The translations under genes and the position numbers were made by a program. Positions 32,572-42,630 of a stretch of 64,000 nt of DNA are shown one piece after another. The stretch is from Nonomuraea guangzhouensis (GTDB taxonomy: Bacteria > Actinomycetota > Actinomycetes > Streptosporangiales > Streptosporangiaceae), in the NCBI RefSeq assembly GCF_019396345.1, contig NZ_JAHKRM010000001.1, positions 310,001 to 374,000 of the forward strand. Direction: 5' to 3'. The notes below the pieces were generated by a model, which saw only the letters and a program-made list of their open reading frames with translations, was not told the origin of the DNA and did no database searches. Within the stretch, counting starts at the first letter, position 1, and every line of letters begins with the position of its first letter.

Positions 32572-32595
32572 ACGCCCACCTTACGTTCTCGATGA

Positions 32596-34114
<1,519 letters not shown>

Positions 34115-34236
34115 GAACGGGTAATGGACACAACCTTACGAACGATCACCGCCCGGTGCCTCGGCCGAAAGTCCAAGAGGCCAAGGACCGGCAGGGCTCC
34201 GCGTATTCCCAGTTGAGATCGGGTAGGGAGGCAGTC

Positions 34237-35031
34237 GTGATCGGAGAGCACGTGATCGTCGGCTACACCGGCGAGTCAGGGGGACGCGACGCTCTCGCCC
34301 TGGGCGCCGCGATCTCGCGGATCACCGGCGGCGAGCTCACGGTGGCCGCGATCTACCCGCCGGGCAGCCCGGGGCTGGCGGTCGAGGCGCAGGCCAACCT
34401 GGCGCACGCGGCGGAGGAGTTGGGCCCGGCGCCGGCCGAGTACATGGCGTTCGAGAGCAGAGGTCCTGGGCGCGGACTGTCGGTGCTGGCCAGCCGGATC
34501 AGGGCCGATCTGATCGTGGTCGGTTCGACGGACGGCGGCCAGAACGGCCGGATCTCGATCGGGGCGACCTCCGACCACCTGCTCCACCTGTCGACCGAGG
34601 CGGTGATGCTGGCGCCCGCCGGCTACCAGCCGCCGGACGAGCCGTCCCGGCTCACGCTCGCCTACGTCCACCGCCCGCAGTGCGACGAGGCCGTCGAACG
34701 GGTCGCGCAGGCCGCGCTCAGGCTCGGCGTGCCGCTCCGGCTGATCACGCTCGACCTGCGTACGGACGATCCGGGCCGGCTCGGGGACGACCTGGCCCTG
34801 GCCGTACGGCTGGCCTGGGAGTCGACCGGGATCGAGGCGGAGGCGGAGATCGCCGAAGGGCACGACGTGACCGCGGCGCTGGAGACGCTCGAATGGCTGC
34901 CCGGCGAGTTGCTGATCTGCGCGGCCAGTGAGGACGCGCAGCCGCACCGGGTGTTCCTCGGGGAGCTGGCGATGAAGGTGCTGCGGGCCTCGTCCTGTCC
35001 CGTCACCGTGCTGCCGCGCGGGTTCTCCTGA
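34237..35031 (+). CDS. Universal stress protein family, tandem domains
   Basis: 264 residues from GTG 34237 preceded by GGGAGG; upstream frame has no comparable site. Two Usp-like domains: residues 1-135 (VIVGYTGESGGRDALALGAAI; DLIVVGSTDGGQNGRISIGATSDHLL) and 140-264 (LTLAYVHRPQCDEAVERVA; ELAMKVLRASSCPVTVLP). The first keeps an ATP-binding-like G-x2-G-x9-G loop in altered form. Last 29 bp overlap the opposite-strand glycosyltransferase gene. Confidence 0.88.
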   Translation: MIGEHVIVGYTGESGGRDALALGAAISRITGGELTVAAIYPPGSPGLAVEAQANLAHAAEELGPAPAEYMAFESRGPGRGLSVLASRIRADLIVVGSTDGGQNGRISIGATSDHLLHLSTEAVMLAPAGYQPPDEPSRLTLAYVHRPQCDEAVERVAQAALRLGVPLRLITLDLRTDDPGRLGDDLALAVRLAWESTGIEAEAEIAEGHDVTAALETLEWLPGELLICAASEDAQPHRVFLGELAMKVLRASSCPVTVLPRGFS

Positions 35032-36133
35032 CCTGCTCGTACAGCTCCAGGTAGCGCTCGGCCATGACGGCCGGCGAGAAGCGGCGGCGGGCCTCCCGGC
35101 GGCACTCCTCGGGATCGAGCTCGTCCACCCGCAGCATCCACTCGGCCAGTTCCTCCTCGGTGTCGGCGAGGAACCCGGTCCGGCCGTGGTCGATGATCTC
35201 GGGCAGGCAGCCGCGGCGCAGCCCGATCGGCGGCACCCCCAGGGCGAGGGCCTCGACGACGGCCGTGCCGCCGGGCTCGTCCCACTGGATGGGGAACAGG
35301 GCGGCGCGGGCCGAGGCGTACAGCTCGTCGCGGGTCTCGCCTCCCACCGAGCCGACCCAGCTGACCAGGTCGCCGTCGAGATAGGGGCTGACCGCGTGCA
35401 GGTGGTAGCGGACGTCGGGGTGGCCGTTCAGCGGATGGTCCGGGTCCTGGACGATGGCCTCCAGCTCGGTGGGGGTGTTCAGGCCGCTCACCGGGCCCGC
35501 GAGGACCAGCGGGAGGCCGAGCTTCTGGCAGATCCTGGCCGCCACGTGCGTGCCCTTGAGCCCGCAGATCCGGCCCATCGCGATGAAGTGCTCGCCCCGT
35601 TCGGTACGCAGGTCGCGGTCGGCGAGCGGGGTGGCCAGGTGGATGGCGCCGAGCGAGGCGGCACGCAGCGCGGCGGGCGCGCGGGCGAGCTGGGAGTCCG
35701 AGACGCCGTTGACCGCGATCGAGCGCGGGAACGCTCCGTAGAAGGCGGCGTGCTTACGCAGGTCCCAGTGCAGGGTGTGCAGGACGGGCAGCCCGCCGAG
35801 CGCGGACAGCACGGCCGGGCCGACCACCTCCAGGTGATCGTGGACGAGGTCGAGGTCGTCGCGGCGGCCGAGTTCGAGCGCCACGCGGGCCTGGTGCGCG
35901 TGGGCGAGGCCCATGACCTGGTTGTACGGCTTCTGCAGCTCGGCGAACTGGCCTTCGTCGAAGACACTGATCAGCTCGTCCACCTCGAGCGTGCTCGATC
36001 CGACGGAGGCCAGGACCACCCGCACCCCGCGCTCGCGCAGGGCCGGGACCAGCGTGGCCACCACGTTCTCGATTCCGCCGTAGCCCGGCGGCGGCACCGG
36101 CAGCCACGGTCCGGCGTTCACCAGGATGTTCAT
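35003..36133 (-). CDS. GT4 family glycosyltransferase
   Basis: 376 residues, GT-B fold. PPPGYGGIENVVATLVPAL is the N-terminal glycine-rich acceptor-side loop of family 4. In the C-terminal half, FPIQWDEPGGTAVVEALALGVPPIGLRRG with the E-x7-E arrangement binds the sugar nucleotide. ATG 36133 overlaps the gpgS stop (ATGA), so the pair is co-translated. Acceptor unknown; the pairing with gpgS suggests glycosylation of a glucosylglycerate-based or other small acceptor. Confidence 0.88.
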   Translation of the reverse strand: MNILVNAGPWLPVPPPGYGGIENVVATLVPALRERGVRVVLASVGSSTLEVDELISVFDEGQFAELQKPYNQVMGLAHAHQARVALELGRRDDLDLVHDHLEVVGPAVLSALGGLPVLHTLHWDLRKHAAFYGAFPRSIAVNGVSDSQLARAPAALRAASLGAIHLATPLADRDLRTERGEHFIAMGRICGLKGTHVAARICQKLGLPLVLAGPVSGLNTPTELEAIVQDPDHPLNGHPDVRYHLHAVSPYLDGDLVSWVGSVGGETRDELYASARAALFPIQWDEPGGTAVVEALALGVPPIGLRRGCLPEIIDHGRTGFLADTEEELAEWMLRVDELDPEECRREARRRFSPAVMAERYLELYEQVRRTRAAAR

Positions 36134-37101
36134 GCCACGCCCTCGATGGCCAGGGAGGCCAGTGGCGGGCGCTCCGCCACGGCCATGTCCACCAGGTCGG
36201 CCTGCCCGTCGAGCCCGAACTGCAGCAGCCGGTGTTCGGGCGGAATGGCGGACAGCACGCGGCCCTGGCGCTCCAGCCGTGACCAGGCGGTGAGTATGAT
36301 CTGCCCGGCCATCCGGCCCAGCGCGGGCATGGCCTGGTGCCCGTGCACCCGGACGCCCAGATCCACCTGGGCCATCGCGTCCAGCCCGACCAGCTCCAGC
36401 AGGTCCACCAGCAGCCCGAACTCCACCCCGTACTCGGTGACGAACGGCACCTTCTCCAGCGCTTCGCGGCGGGCGGCGTACTCCCCGCCGAGCGGCTGGA
36501 CGAATCCCGCCAGCTCCGGCCAGAACATGTTGAGCAGCGGCCGCGCGACCAGCTCGGTGACCCGCCCGCCTCCGCCGCGCGACAACACCCCGTCGGCGCC
36601 GGTGAAGGGCCGCTCGTAGGCGGCCTTGACGAACTGGATCCGCTTGTCGAACAGCAGCGGCCCGAGCAGCCCGGAGACGAAGTGCGCGCCGAAGTTACGC
36701 AGGTCGGCGTCCACGAACACGATCAGCTCCCCGCTGGAGGCCGCCAGCCCCTTCCACAGCGCCTCCCCCTTGCCGGTCAGCGGCGGCAGATGCGCGAGCA
36801 CGGCGTCCTGAACCACCACCCGGGCCCCGGCCGCGGCCGCTCGGGCAGCGGTGGTGTCGGTGGAGTTCGAGTCGACCACGATGATCTCGTCCACGAGTGG
36901 TGCCCGCTCGACGAGGTCGCGACGGATCACGCCGACGATGTCGCCGACTGTCCGCTCTTCGTCACGGGCCGGCAAGATTACGCTTACCGTGGCCCGTCCC
37001 TTGGCCAAGAGGAGGGCGTCGACCGGCCACTCGGCTGCCACGCTCGAGTGCGGCCCGTACCACTCCTGGACCTTGGCCAATGCGCGCAGATCTGTCTCCA
37101 T
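36130..37101 (-). CDS. gpgS: Glucosyl-3-phosphoglycerate synthase
   Basis: 323 residues, GT81/GT-A fold. It transfers glucose from NDP-glucose to 3-phosphoglycerate. The N-terminal VSVILPARDEERTVGDIV, the metal-binding FVDADLRNF and the acceptor-side PLGGEYAARREALEKVPFVTEYGVEFGLL are very close in pattern to mycobacterial GpgS. In mycobacteria the product primes methylglucose lipopolysaccharide; in other bacteria it gives the solute glucosylglycerate. The matching phosphatase GpgP is not seen here. ATG 37101. Confidence 0.92.
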   Translation of the reverse strand: METDLRALAKVQEWYGPHSSVAAEWPVDALLLAKGRATVSVILPARDEERTVGDIVGVIRRDLVERAPLVDEIIVVDSNSTDTTAARAAAAGARVVVQDAVLAHLPPLTGKGEALWKGLAASSGELIVFVDADLRNFGAHFVSGLLGPLLFDKRIQFVKAAYERPFTGADGVLSRGGGGRVTELVARPLLNMFWPELAGFVQPLGGEYAARREALEKVPFVTEYGVEFGLLVDLLELVGLDAMAQVDLGVRVHGHQAMPALGRMAGQIILTAWSRLERQGRVLSAIPPEHRLLQFGLDGQADLVDMAVAERPPLASLAIEGVA

Positions 37102-37207
37102 GCGGTTAGCCCCGATCTTTACTGGTCAGGTCGGCGACATCTGCCCCGTCAATGCATCTTCGAACATGTTTTGTTTCATTCCACGTAATTGTGGGATAAG
37201 CCGGACT

Positions 37208-38167
37208 GTGTTCCCCACTACTACTACTCGGGTCGGCATCATCGGTGCCGGAAATGTCGCCGCTCGTCACGCGGACGTGCTGTCCGGTTTCTCCGACGTG
37301 ACGATCGCGGGAATCGCCGACACAGATCCCCGAAGATCCGGGGCTCTGGGCGCTCGGCACGGCTGCCCTGCCTACGGTAGCCATACCGATCTTCTGGACG
37401 CCGGCGGTTTGGACGCGGTCTATATCTGCGTGCCTCCTTTTGCGCACGGTAACCCGGAAGAGGATGTTCTAGAGTGCAATCTCCCGATTTTTGTAGAAAA
37501 GCCGCTTTCGCTTGACCTGTCCACAGCGGAAAAGATCGCCACCGAAATCGACCGCCGGGGCCTGCCCTCCGCGGTCGGGCACCATTGGCGTTACCTGGAC
37601 ATCGTCGACCAGGCCCGTGAGCTGCTGGCCGACCGTCCGGTACGGCTGGCGCTGGGCCACTGGCTGGACAAGGTGCCCCCGGTCGGCTGGTGGCTGAAGC
37701 CTGAAATGTCGGGCGGCCAACTGGTCGAGCAGGCCGTCCATGTCCTCGACCTCGCCAGGGTCCTGGTGGGCGAGGTGACGATGGTGCACGCCGTACCGGC
37801 GGAGAACGCCACGGACGGGGAGGTCGATCGGGCCACGGCGGCGGTGCTGCGGTTCGCGGGCGGCGCCGCCGGCATGCTGGCCGCGACCAGCCTGCTCGCG
37901 CGCAAGCACCGGGCGGGGCTGGAGGTGCACGCCGAGGGCGTCTCGCTCGACCTGAGCGAGGACCGGCTGCTGGTGGACGGCGAGACCACCGTCCAGGACG
38001 GCGGGGCGGCGAAGGTGCGGGTGGACCGGACCTTCATCGACGCCGTACAGGGCAAGGAGGCCGATGTACGCGTGCCGTACCGGGAGGCGCTGAAGACCCA
38101 CCGGCTGGCGCTCGCCCTCGCGCGGTCCGCGGCCGAGGGAAGGCCGGTGACGACAGCCGATGTGTGA
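37208..38167 (+). CDS. Gfo/Idh/MocA family oxidoreductase
   Basis: 319 residues from GTG 37208. N-terminal Rossmann GIIGAGNVAARHADVL, the EKP motif IFVEKPLSLDLSTAEKI with the catalytic-site Lys, then GHHWRYLDIV and a C-terminal alpha/beta domain with QLVEQAVHVLDLARVL. Probably an NAD(P)-dependent sugar or inositol dehydrogenase. Its stop overlaps the next gene's start by 8 bp. The divergent gap to gpgS is 106 bp and AT-richer than surroundings. Confidence 0.9.
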   Translation: MFPTTTTRVGIIGAGNVAARHADVLSGFSDVTIAGIADTDPRRSGALGARHGCPAYGSHTDLLDAGGLDAVYICVPPFAHGNPEEDVLECNLPIFVEKPLSLDLSTAEKIATEIDRRGLPSAVGHHWRYLDIVDQARELLADRPVRLALGHWLDKVPPVGWWLKPEMSGGQLVEQAVHVLDLARVLVGEVTMVHAVPAENATDGEVDRATAAVLRFAGGAAGMLAATSLLARKHRAGLEVHAEGVSLDLSEDRLLVDGETTVQDGGAAKVRVDRTFIDAVQGKEADVRVPYREALKTHRLALALARSAAEGRPVTTADV

Positions 38168-39263
38168 GGTGCTGAGCATCGAGGCGCCGGGCGAGATCAC
38201 GCTGGTCGAGGAGAAGCTGCCGGCCGTGCCCGACGGCGGCTTCCAGGTGGCCACCATGTACAGCGGGATCTCGGCGGGCACCGAGCTGACCTACGTCAAA
38301 GGCAGCAACCCCTACCTGTCCGCGACCTGGGATCCGGTGCTCGGGCTGTTCACGGAGGGCACCCCGTCGATCGGTTATCCGGTGCGCGGCATCGGATACA
38401 TGCAGGTGGGCAGGGTAGTGGAGACACGTACGCGGGCCGTGCGCGAAGGAGCGCTGGTCGCGATGGCCTACGGCCACCGCACCGGCTACGTGGCCGATCC
38501 GATGACCGACCGGTTCGTGGAGTTGCCCGGCGACCTCGACCCGATGCTCGGCGTCTTCGTCGCCCACATGGGGCCGATCTGCGCGAACGGGCTGCTGCAC
38601 GCCGCGACCGACCTGCACGGTCCCCATGTCAGGGAGCTCGGCGACGGCGTACGCGGGCGGCGCGTGGCTGTCGTCGGCGCGGGCGTGGTCGGGCTGCTGA
38701 CGGCGTCCTTCGCCCTCACGTACGGTGCGGCGGAGGTCGTGGTCGTGGACGAGACCCAGGCCAGGCTGGACATCGCCGAGGCGCTCGGCGCCGAGGCCCT
38801 GACCTTCGAGGAGGATCCGGCCGTCGAGCTGAAGCGACGCTGGCGGCACGCGCCCAACGACCGCGGCGCCGACGTTGTCTTCCAATGTCGCGGCAGGCCC
38901 CGCGCCCTCGCCCTGGCGCTGAGATTGAGCAGACCGCAGGGCACGGTGATCGACCTGGCGTTCTACACCGACGGCGCCGACGAGGTGCGGCTGGGCGAGG
39001 AGTTCCACCACAACGGCCTCTCGCTGCGCTGCGCCCAGATCGGCCGGGTGCCGCGCGGGCTGGCCCACGCCTGGGATCGGGAGCGGCTGTCGTACGAGAC
39101 GATCGCGCTGCTCAGACAGCGGGGCGACGGGCTACGTCAGCACGTGATCACCGATGTCGTCGGCTTCGCCGAGGCCCCCCAGTTCCTGGCTGATCTCGCC
39201 GCGCGCAGGAGGCACTCCGTCCAGGCCGTGCTCCGCGGCCACGTCGAGGATGAGCGCCGCTGA
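38160..39263 (+). CDS. MDR-family (zinc-type) dehydrogenase, first copy
   Basis: 367 residues. MYSGISAGTELTYVKGSNPYL at the N-terminus and a nucleotide-binding VAVVGAGVVGLLTASFAL place it in the medium-chain dehydrogenases; EFHHNGLSLRCAQIGRVP is conserved in its paralogue at 41230-42312. The GHE zinc motif and structural Cys4 site are not visible, so zinc dependence is doubtful. Cotranscribed with the Gfo/Idh/MocA gene. The last 132 bp are also coding on the other strand. Confidence 0.85.
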   Translation: MCEVLSIEAPGEITLVEEKLPAVPDGGFQVATMYSGISAGTELTYVKGSNPYLSATWDPVLGLFTEGTPSIGYPVRGIGYMQVGRVVETRTRAVREGALVAMAYGHRTGYVADPMTDRFVELPGDLDPMLGVFVAHMGPICANGLLHAATDLHGPHVRELGDGVRGRRVAVVGAGVVGLLTASFALTYGAAEVVVVDETQARLDIAEALGAEALTFEEDPAVELKRRWRHAPNDRGADVVFQCRGRPRALALALRLSRPQGTVIDLAFYTDGADEVRLGEEFHHNGLSLRCAQIGRVPRGLAHAWDRERLSYETIALLRQRGDGLRQHVITDVVGFAEAPQFLADLAARRRHSVQAVLRGHVEDERR

Positions 39264-40451
39264 CCAGCTGAAGTCGTGGCAACCGTGACCCTCCAGGCTG
39301 AACGGGTCGAAGTACTCGCGGAAGCCGGACTCCGTGACCGCCCTGATCATGCCGTCGGCGAGCGGGGCCGCCAGGTCGGGGCGGCGGTGCCGCAGGCCCT
39401 GCCAGACCAGCCAGGTCAGGTTGATCCAGCTCGGCCCGCGCCAGTAGCGTACCGGGTCGAACTCCGGCGCCGCGGGCGCGAAGCTGGGCAGCACGCCGTC
39501 CTTCAGCCCGAACCGGTCGAGCGCCGTGCCGATCAACGCGTTGACGATGTCGCGCGGCAGGTCGGGCAGCATGAGCGGCACCAGCCCGGCGGCGCTGTTG
39601 GAGCGGATCGGGCAGCCGGTGAGCACGTCGCGGGGGTGGAAGAGACCGTCGTCGTAGAGATGCTCGACCATGGCCGCGGTGACCGCGGCGGCCTCGCGGT
39701 GGTGCGGCTCCGGGTCGCCGCCGCACGCCTTCGCGATCTTCGCCAGCGTCAGCTCCGCCACGCCGTACGCGGCGTTGAACAGCGGATCCTCGACGCAGAA
39801 CGCGCCGGCCCGGCGGTAGCCGGTGTCGCGATAGGCACGGGCGAGCTCGGTGTAGCGCTCGTAGTCGAGATCGGTGGGCCGCTCGTCGGCGCTGACGTGG
39901 GTGAGGTCCCTGCGCGTGACGCCGGCGGACCCGGTCTCGACGGCGGCCAGCGGGACGTCCCAGGCCGGGCTGTTGTCCATGCCCGACTCCCACGGATGCA
40001 CGATCGAGATCAGCCCCTCGGGCGACCGCCGCGCGGTGCGCAGGTACTGCTGCTGCGCCACCAGCCGGGGATAGATCCTGCGCAGGAAGGCCGGGTTCGG
40101 CTCGGCCAGATGCACCTGCCAGGCGGCCAGGGCGTGCACGGGTGGCTGCACGATGCCGGAGGTCTTCCAGCCGGACGGGGCCCGCGCCTCCCAGAACTCG
40201 GGGCCGGGGAAGTAGGAGCCCTCGGGCACCTTGGGGTTGAACGCGATGTGCGGCACCCTGCCGTCGCGCCACTGGGCGCCGAACAGGGCGAGCAGCTCCG
40301 ACCTGGCCCGGCGCGGGGACCAGCGGGCGTTGCCGATCGCGATGAAGGCGGAGTCCCAGCTCCACTGGTGGGGATAGAGGCGGCGGGAGGGCACCGTGTA
40401 GCTGCCGTCCCAGTTGGCGACCAGCACGCGCACGGCGTCGCGGAGGATCAT
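39132..40451 (-). CDS. GH63-like glycoside hydrolase (glucosyl/mannosylglycerate hydrolase class)
   Basis: 439 residues, (alpha/alpha)6 barrel. YPHQWSWDSAFIAIG, AQWRDGRVPHIAF, TSGIVQPPVHALA, HPWESGMDNSPAWD (proposed catalytic Asp), YWRGPSWINLTWLVWQG and FREYFDPFSLEGHG (proposed catalytic Glu) follow the order seen in mycobacterial glucosylglycerate hydrolase and its mannosylglycerate relatives. ATG 40451 overlaps the upstream isomerase stop (ATGA). Substrate inferred; nearby gpgS makes glucosylglycerate interesting. C-terminal 44 codons overlap the opposite gene. Confidence 0.82.
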   Translation of the reverse strand: MILRDAVRVLVANWDGSYTVPSRRLYPHQWSWDSAFIAIGNARWSPRRARSELLALFGAQWRDGRVPHIAFNPKVPEGSYFPGPEFWEARAPSGWKTSGIVQPPVHALAAWQVHLAEPNPAFLRRIYPRLVAQQQYLRTARRSPEGLISIVHPWESGMDNSPAWDVPLAAVETGSAGVTRRDLTHVSADERPTDLDYERYTELARAYRDTGYRRAGAFCVEDPLFNAAYGVAELTLAKIAKACGGDPEPHHREAAAVTAAMVEHLYDDGLFHPRDVLTGCPIRSNSAAGLVPLMLPDLPRDIVNALIGTALDRFGLKDGVLPSFAPAAPEFDPVRYWRGPSWINLTWLVWQGLRHRRPDLAAPLADGMIRAVTESGFREYFDPFSLEGHGCHDFSWSAALILDVAAEHGLDGVPPARGEISQELGGLGEADDIGDHVLT

Positions 40452-41233
40452 AGGAACTTCCTGATGAAGGCCGCCGTCTGGGGAAGGACGATCTCGGCCT
40501 CGCCACTCAGACGGCATTCGAGCGCGAGATAACCCTCGTAGCCGAGGGCGTCGAGCGTGGCCAGTTGCGCGCTCCAGTCGAGGTGGCCGGTGCCGGGCTC
40601 CTTCCTGTTCGACTCGCTGATCTGCATGTGCGCGAGGAAGGGTGCCGCCTCTATCAGCGAGCGGCAGGGATCGTCCTCTTCGATGTTCATGTGGTAGGTG
40701 TCGCCGACGACCCTGATGGAGTCCATCGAGCAGTACGAGACGGCCTCGGCGAGGGTGTTGACCATGTGGTTCTCGTAGCGGTTGAGCGGCTCCAGCATGA
40801 TCAGCACGCCGTTGCGCTGCGCGTGTTCGCCGAGTACGCCCAGCGCCTCGGTGAGCACCTCGCGGTCCTCCTCGGCGCTGCGCGGCGGCTCGAACGGCGG
40901 CAGCCGGCGCGAGAACTGCCCCCAGGAGGCCGGCGTCATCACCCCGACGCCGCCGAGCTCGGCGATGACCGTGAGCTGCGACCTGAGCTGCTGGATCGCG
41001 TCCATGCGCTTGGCGGGATCGAAGTCACCGATGAAGTGCGGCATGTCCACACACACCGTCGGCATGACCACGCCGTCGGCGAGTGCCCGCTTGAGCTCGG
41101 TCAGCCGGTTGGCGAAGTGGAAGTCCCCCTTCCCCCGCAGCTCGATCGCGTCGAACCCGGCGTCGGTCGCGAACGCGAACTTCTCCTGCAGGGAACGGCC
41201 GGGCAGAAGCTGCTCCTGTACGGCGAGCTTCAC
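40448..41233 (-). CDS. Sugar phosphate isomerase/epimerase (TIM barrel, AP-endonuclease-2 fold)
   Basis: 261 residues. FATDAGFDAIELRGKGDFHF at the N-terminus, metal-ligand segments VLIMLEPLNRYENHMVNTLAEAV, VVGDTYHMNIEEDD and HMQISESNRKEPGTGHLDW, and the final GYLALECRL glutamate are typical of xylose-isomerase-like epimerases. GTG 41233 overlaps the upstream dehydrogenase stop. Middle gene of the three-gene minus-strand catabolic operon. Confidence 0.9.
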   Translation of the reverse strand: MKLAVQEQLLPGRSLQEKFAFATDAGFDAIELRGKGDFHFANRLTELKRALADGVVMPTVCVDMPHFIGDFDPAKRMDAIQQLRSQLTVIAELGGVGVMTPASWGQFSRRLPPFEPPRSAEEDREVLTEALGVLGEHAQRNGVLIMLEPLNRYENHMVNTLAEAVSYCSMDSIRVVGDTYHMNIEEDDPCRSLIEAAPFLAHMQISESNRKEPGTGHLDWSAQLATLDALGYEGYLALECRLSGEAEIVLPQTAAFIRKFL

Positions 41234-42312
41234 AGTGACTCCTTTTTCGGTGAATCCTCGTCCTTGGGTGAACCCTCGATCGGCGCGTCCTCGAACGAGA
41301 AGACGAGCTGGAGCACGTCGGACGGGTGCTTGTCGAGCAGGTCGAAGGCCCCGGGCGCGTCGCCGACGGGCATGACGTGGCTGACCAGGTCGAGCACGTC
41401 GATCTCACCCGCGTGGACGAGGTCCATGAACGTACGCTGCAGCCGCTCGACGTCCCAGCGCTGGGACAGCCAGGAGGCGACGCCGCCGATCTGGGAGGAG
41501 ACGAGCTGCACCTGGTTGTGGTGGAACTCCTCACCCAGCCGGAGCCCGATGCCGTCGCCCTGGTAGAAGCCGCCGGCCACGACCCTGCCGCCCCTGCGGA
41601 CGCTCCTGATCGCCTCGTGCAGGCCCAGGTGGCTGCCGCTCAGCTCGATGGCGGTGTCGGCGCCCTCGATCCGCTTGCGGATGAACTCGGCCACGGAGCC
41701 GCCCGTGATGTCGAACGTCTCGGCCGCGCCGTACTGCCTGGAGAGCTCCAGGCGGGCCGGAATGGCGTCGGCGGCCACGACCCGGGCGCCGCTCAGCACG
41801 GCGAGGCGGGTGGCCAGCAGGCCGATGACGCCCTGTCCGAAGATCGCGATCTGGTCGCCCAGGTGCACGTCGGCGGCGTGCACGGCGTTGAGCGCGATCG
41901 CGCCCACCCGGGCGAAGACACCGCCCAGCGGGTCGGCGCCGGGCGGTAGCACGTGGCCGACCAATTTCTCGGCAGGCACCACCGCCTCGGCCCGGTGGCC
42001 CCAGATGCCCCAGACGAGGTGACCGACGGGTGGGTCGGCGACATCGGGCGCCGCCTCCACCACCTCGCCGACCTCCTGGTAGCCCCAGCCGGTCAGCGGG
42101 TAGGCGTGCGTCTGTCCCTCCAGGAACAGCCGCTGCTCCGCGTCCCACTTCCGGGTGAGATAGGGATTGGTGCCGCGATAGGCGGTGAGTTCGGTGCCGG
42201 CGGAGACGCCCGAGTAGATCGTGCGGACCCGCACGCAACCCGGCTCGAGCTCGGCGGGCGACTCCAGGCCGACGCGGACACGGCCTGGCTCTTCAAAGGT
42301 GATGACGCGCAT
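41230..42312 (-). CDS. MDR-family (zinc-type) dehydrogenase, second copy
   Basis: 360 residues, paralogue of the gene at 38160-39263: IYSGVSAGTELTAYRGTNPYL, GVIGLLATRLAVLSGARVVAADA, LGEEFHHNQVQLVSSQIGG. The usual zinc ligands (GHE) are not seen here either. First gene of the operon with the isomerase and the GH63-like hydrolase; an unusual polar tail (GSPKDEDSPKKESL) ends the protein. ATG 42312. Probably oxidises a sugar-derived alcohol. Confidence 0.85.
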   Translation of the reverse strand: MRVITFEEPGRVRVGLESPAELEPGCVRVRTIYSGVSAGTELTAYRGTNPYLTRKWDAEQRLFLEGQTHAYPLTGWGYQEVGEVVEAAPDVADPPVGHLVWGIWGHRAEAVVPAEKLVGHVLPPGADPLGGVFARVGAIALNAVHAADVHLGDQIAIFGQGVIGLLATRLAVLSGARVVAADAIPARLELSRQYGAAETFDITGGSVAEFIRKRIEGADTAIELSGSHLGLHEAIRSVRRGGRVVAGGFYQGDGIGLRLGEEFHHNQVQLVSSQIGGVASWLSQRWDVERLQRTFMDLVHAGEIDVLDLVSHVMPVGDAPGAFDLLDKHPSDVLQLVFSFEDAPIEGSPKDEDSPKKESL

Positions 42313-42630
42313 TCCCCAACACTTACGCTTTATGATCAGACAAAAGTTTAAGATTTAGTAGTCGTTTGCACACCATAGTCGTGCCCAGAACACTCTTAAG
42401 TCTACGACTTCCGCCAGAGCCGACTACCGAAATTTGGGTTTTTACCAAGTGTCTTCCGGTAAGCGATCTTACCGACATAACCCGCTCCGGGGTCGCATTC
42501 CTAGATCGACGCGCCAGAAAGACCGTGAACGAACACGGCCGGGGTACAGACGGGTCTCGGTATCGCACGGCTAGTTGTGTCGTGTCGGTTCAGGGTAAGT
42601 GCGGCGTATCCCCGTTCGGAGGAGCGTGCC
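42313..42630. promoter_or_regulatory. AT-richer divergent control region of the saccharide locus
   Basis: 318 bp without a gene, notably lower in GC than the flanks. It contains AAGTC-TAC-GACTT (42398-42410) and CGGTAAG-CGAT-CTTACCG (42457-42474), both perfect dyads, plus repeated TAGTCGT words near 42358-42385. These are plausible operators for the ROK regulator encoded at the end of the importer operon. The plus-strand gene has GGAGGAG before its start. Confidence 0.5.

Noticed and set aside
36851..37207. Upstream extension of the Gfo/Idh/MocA frame
   Set aside because: It overlaps the 5' half of gpgS on the other strand and lacks the Rossmann start; GTG 37208 lies just before the dinucleotide-binding motif.
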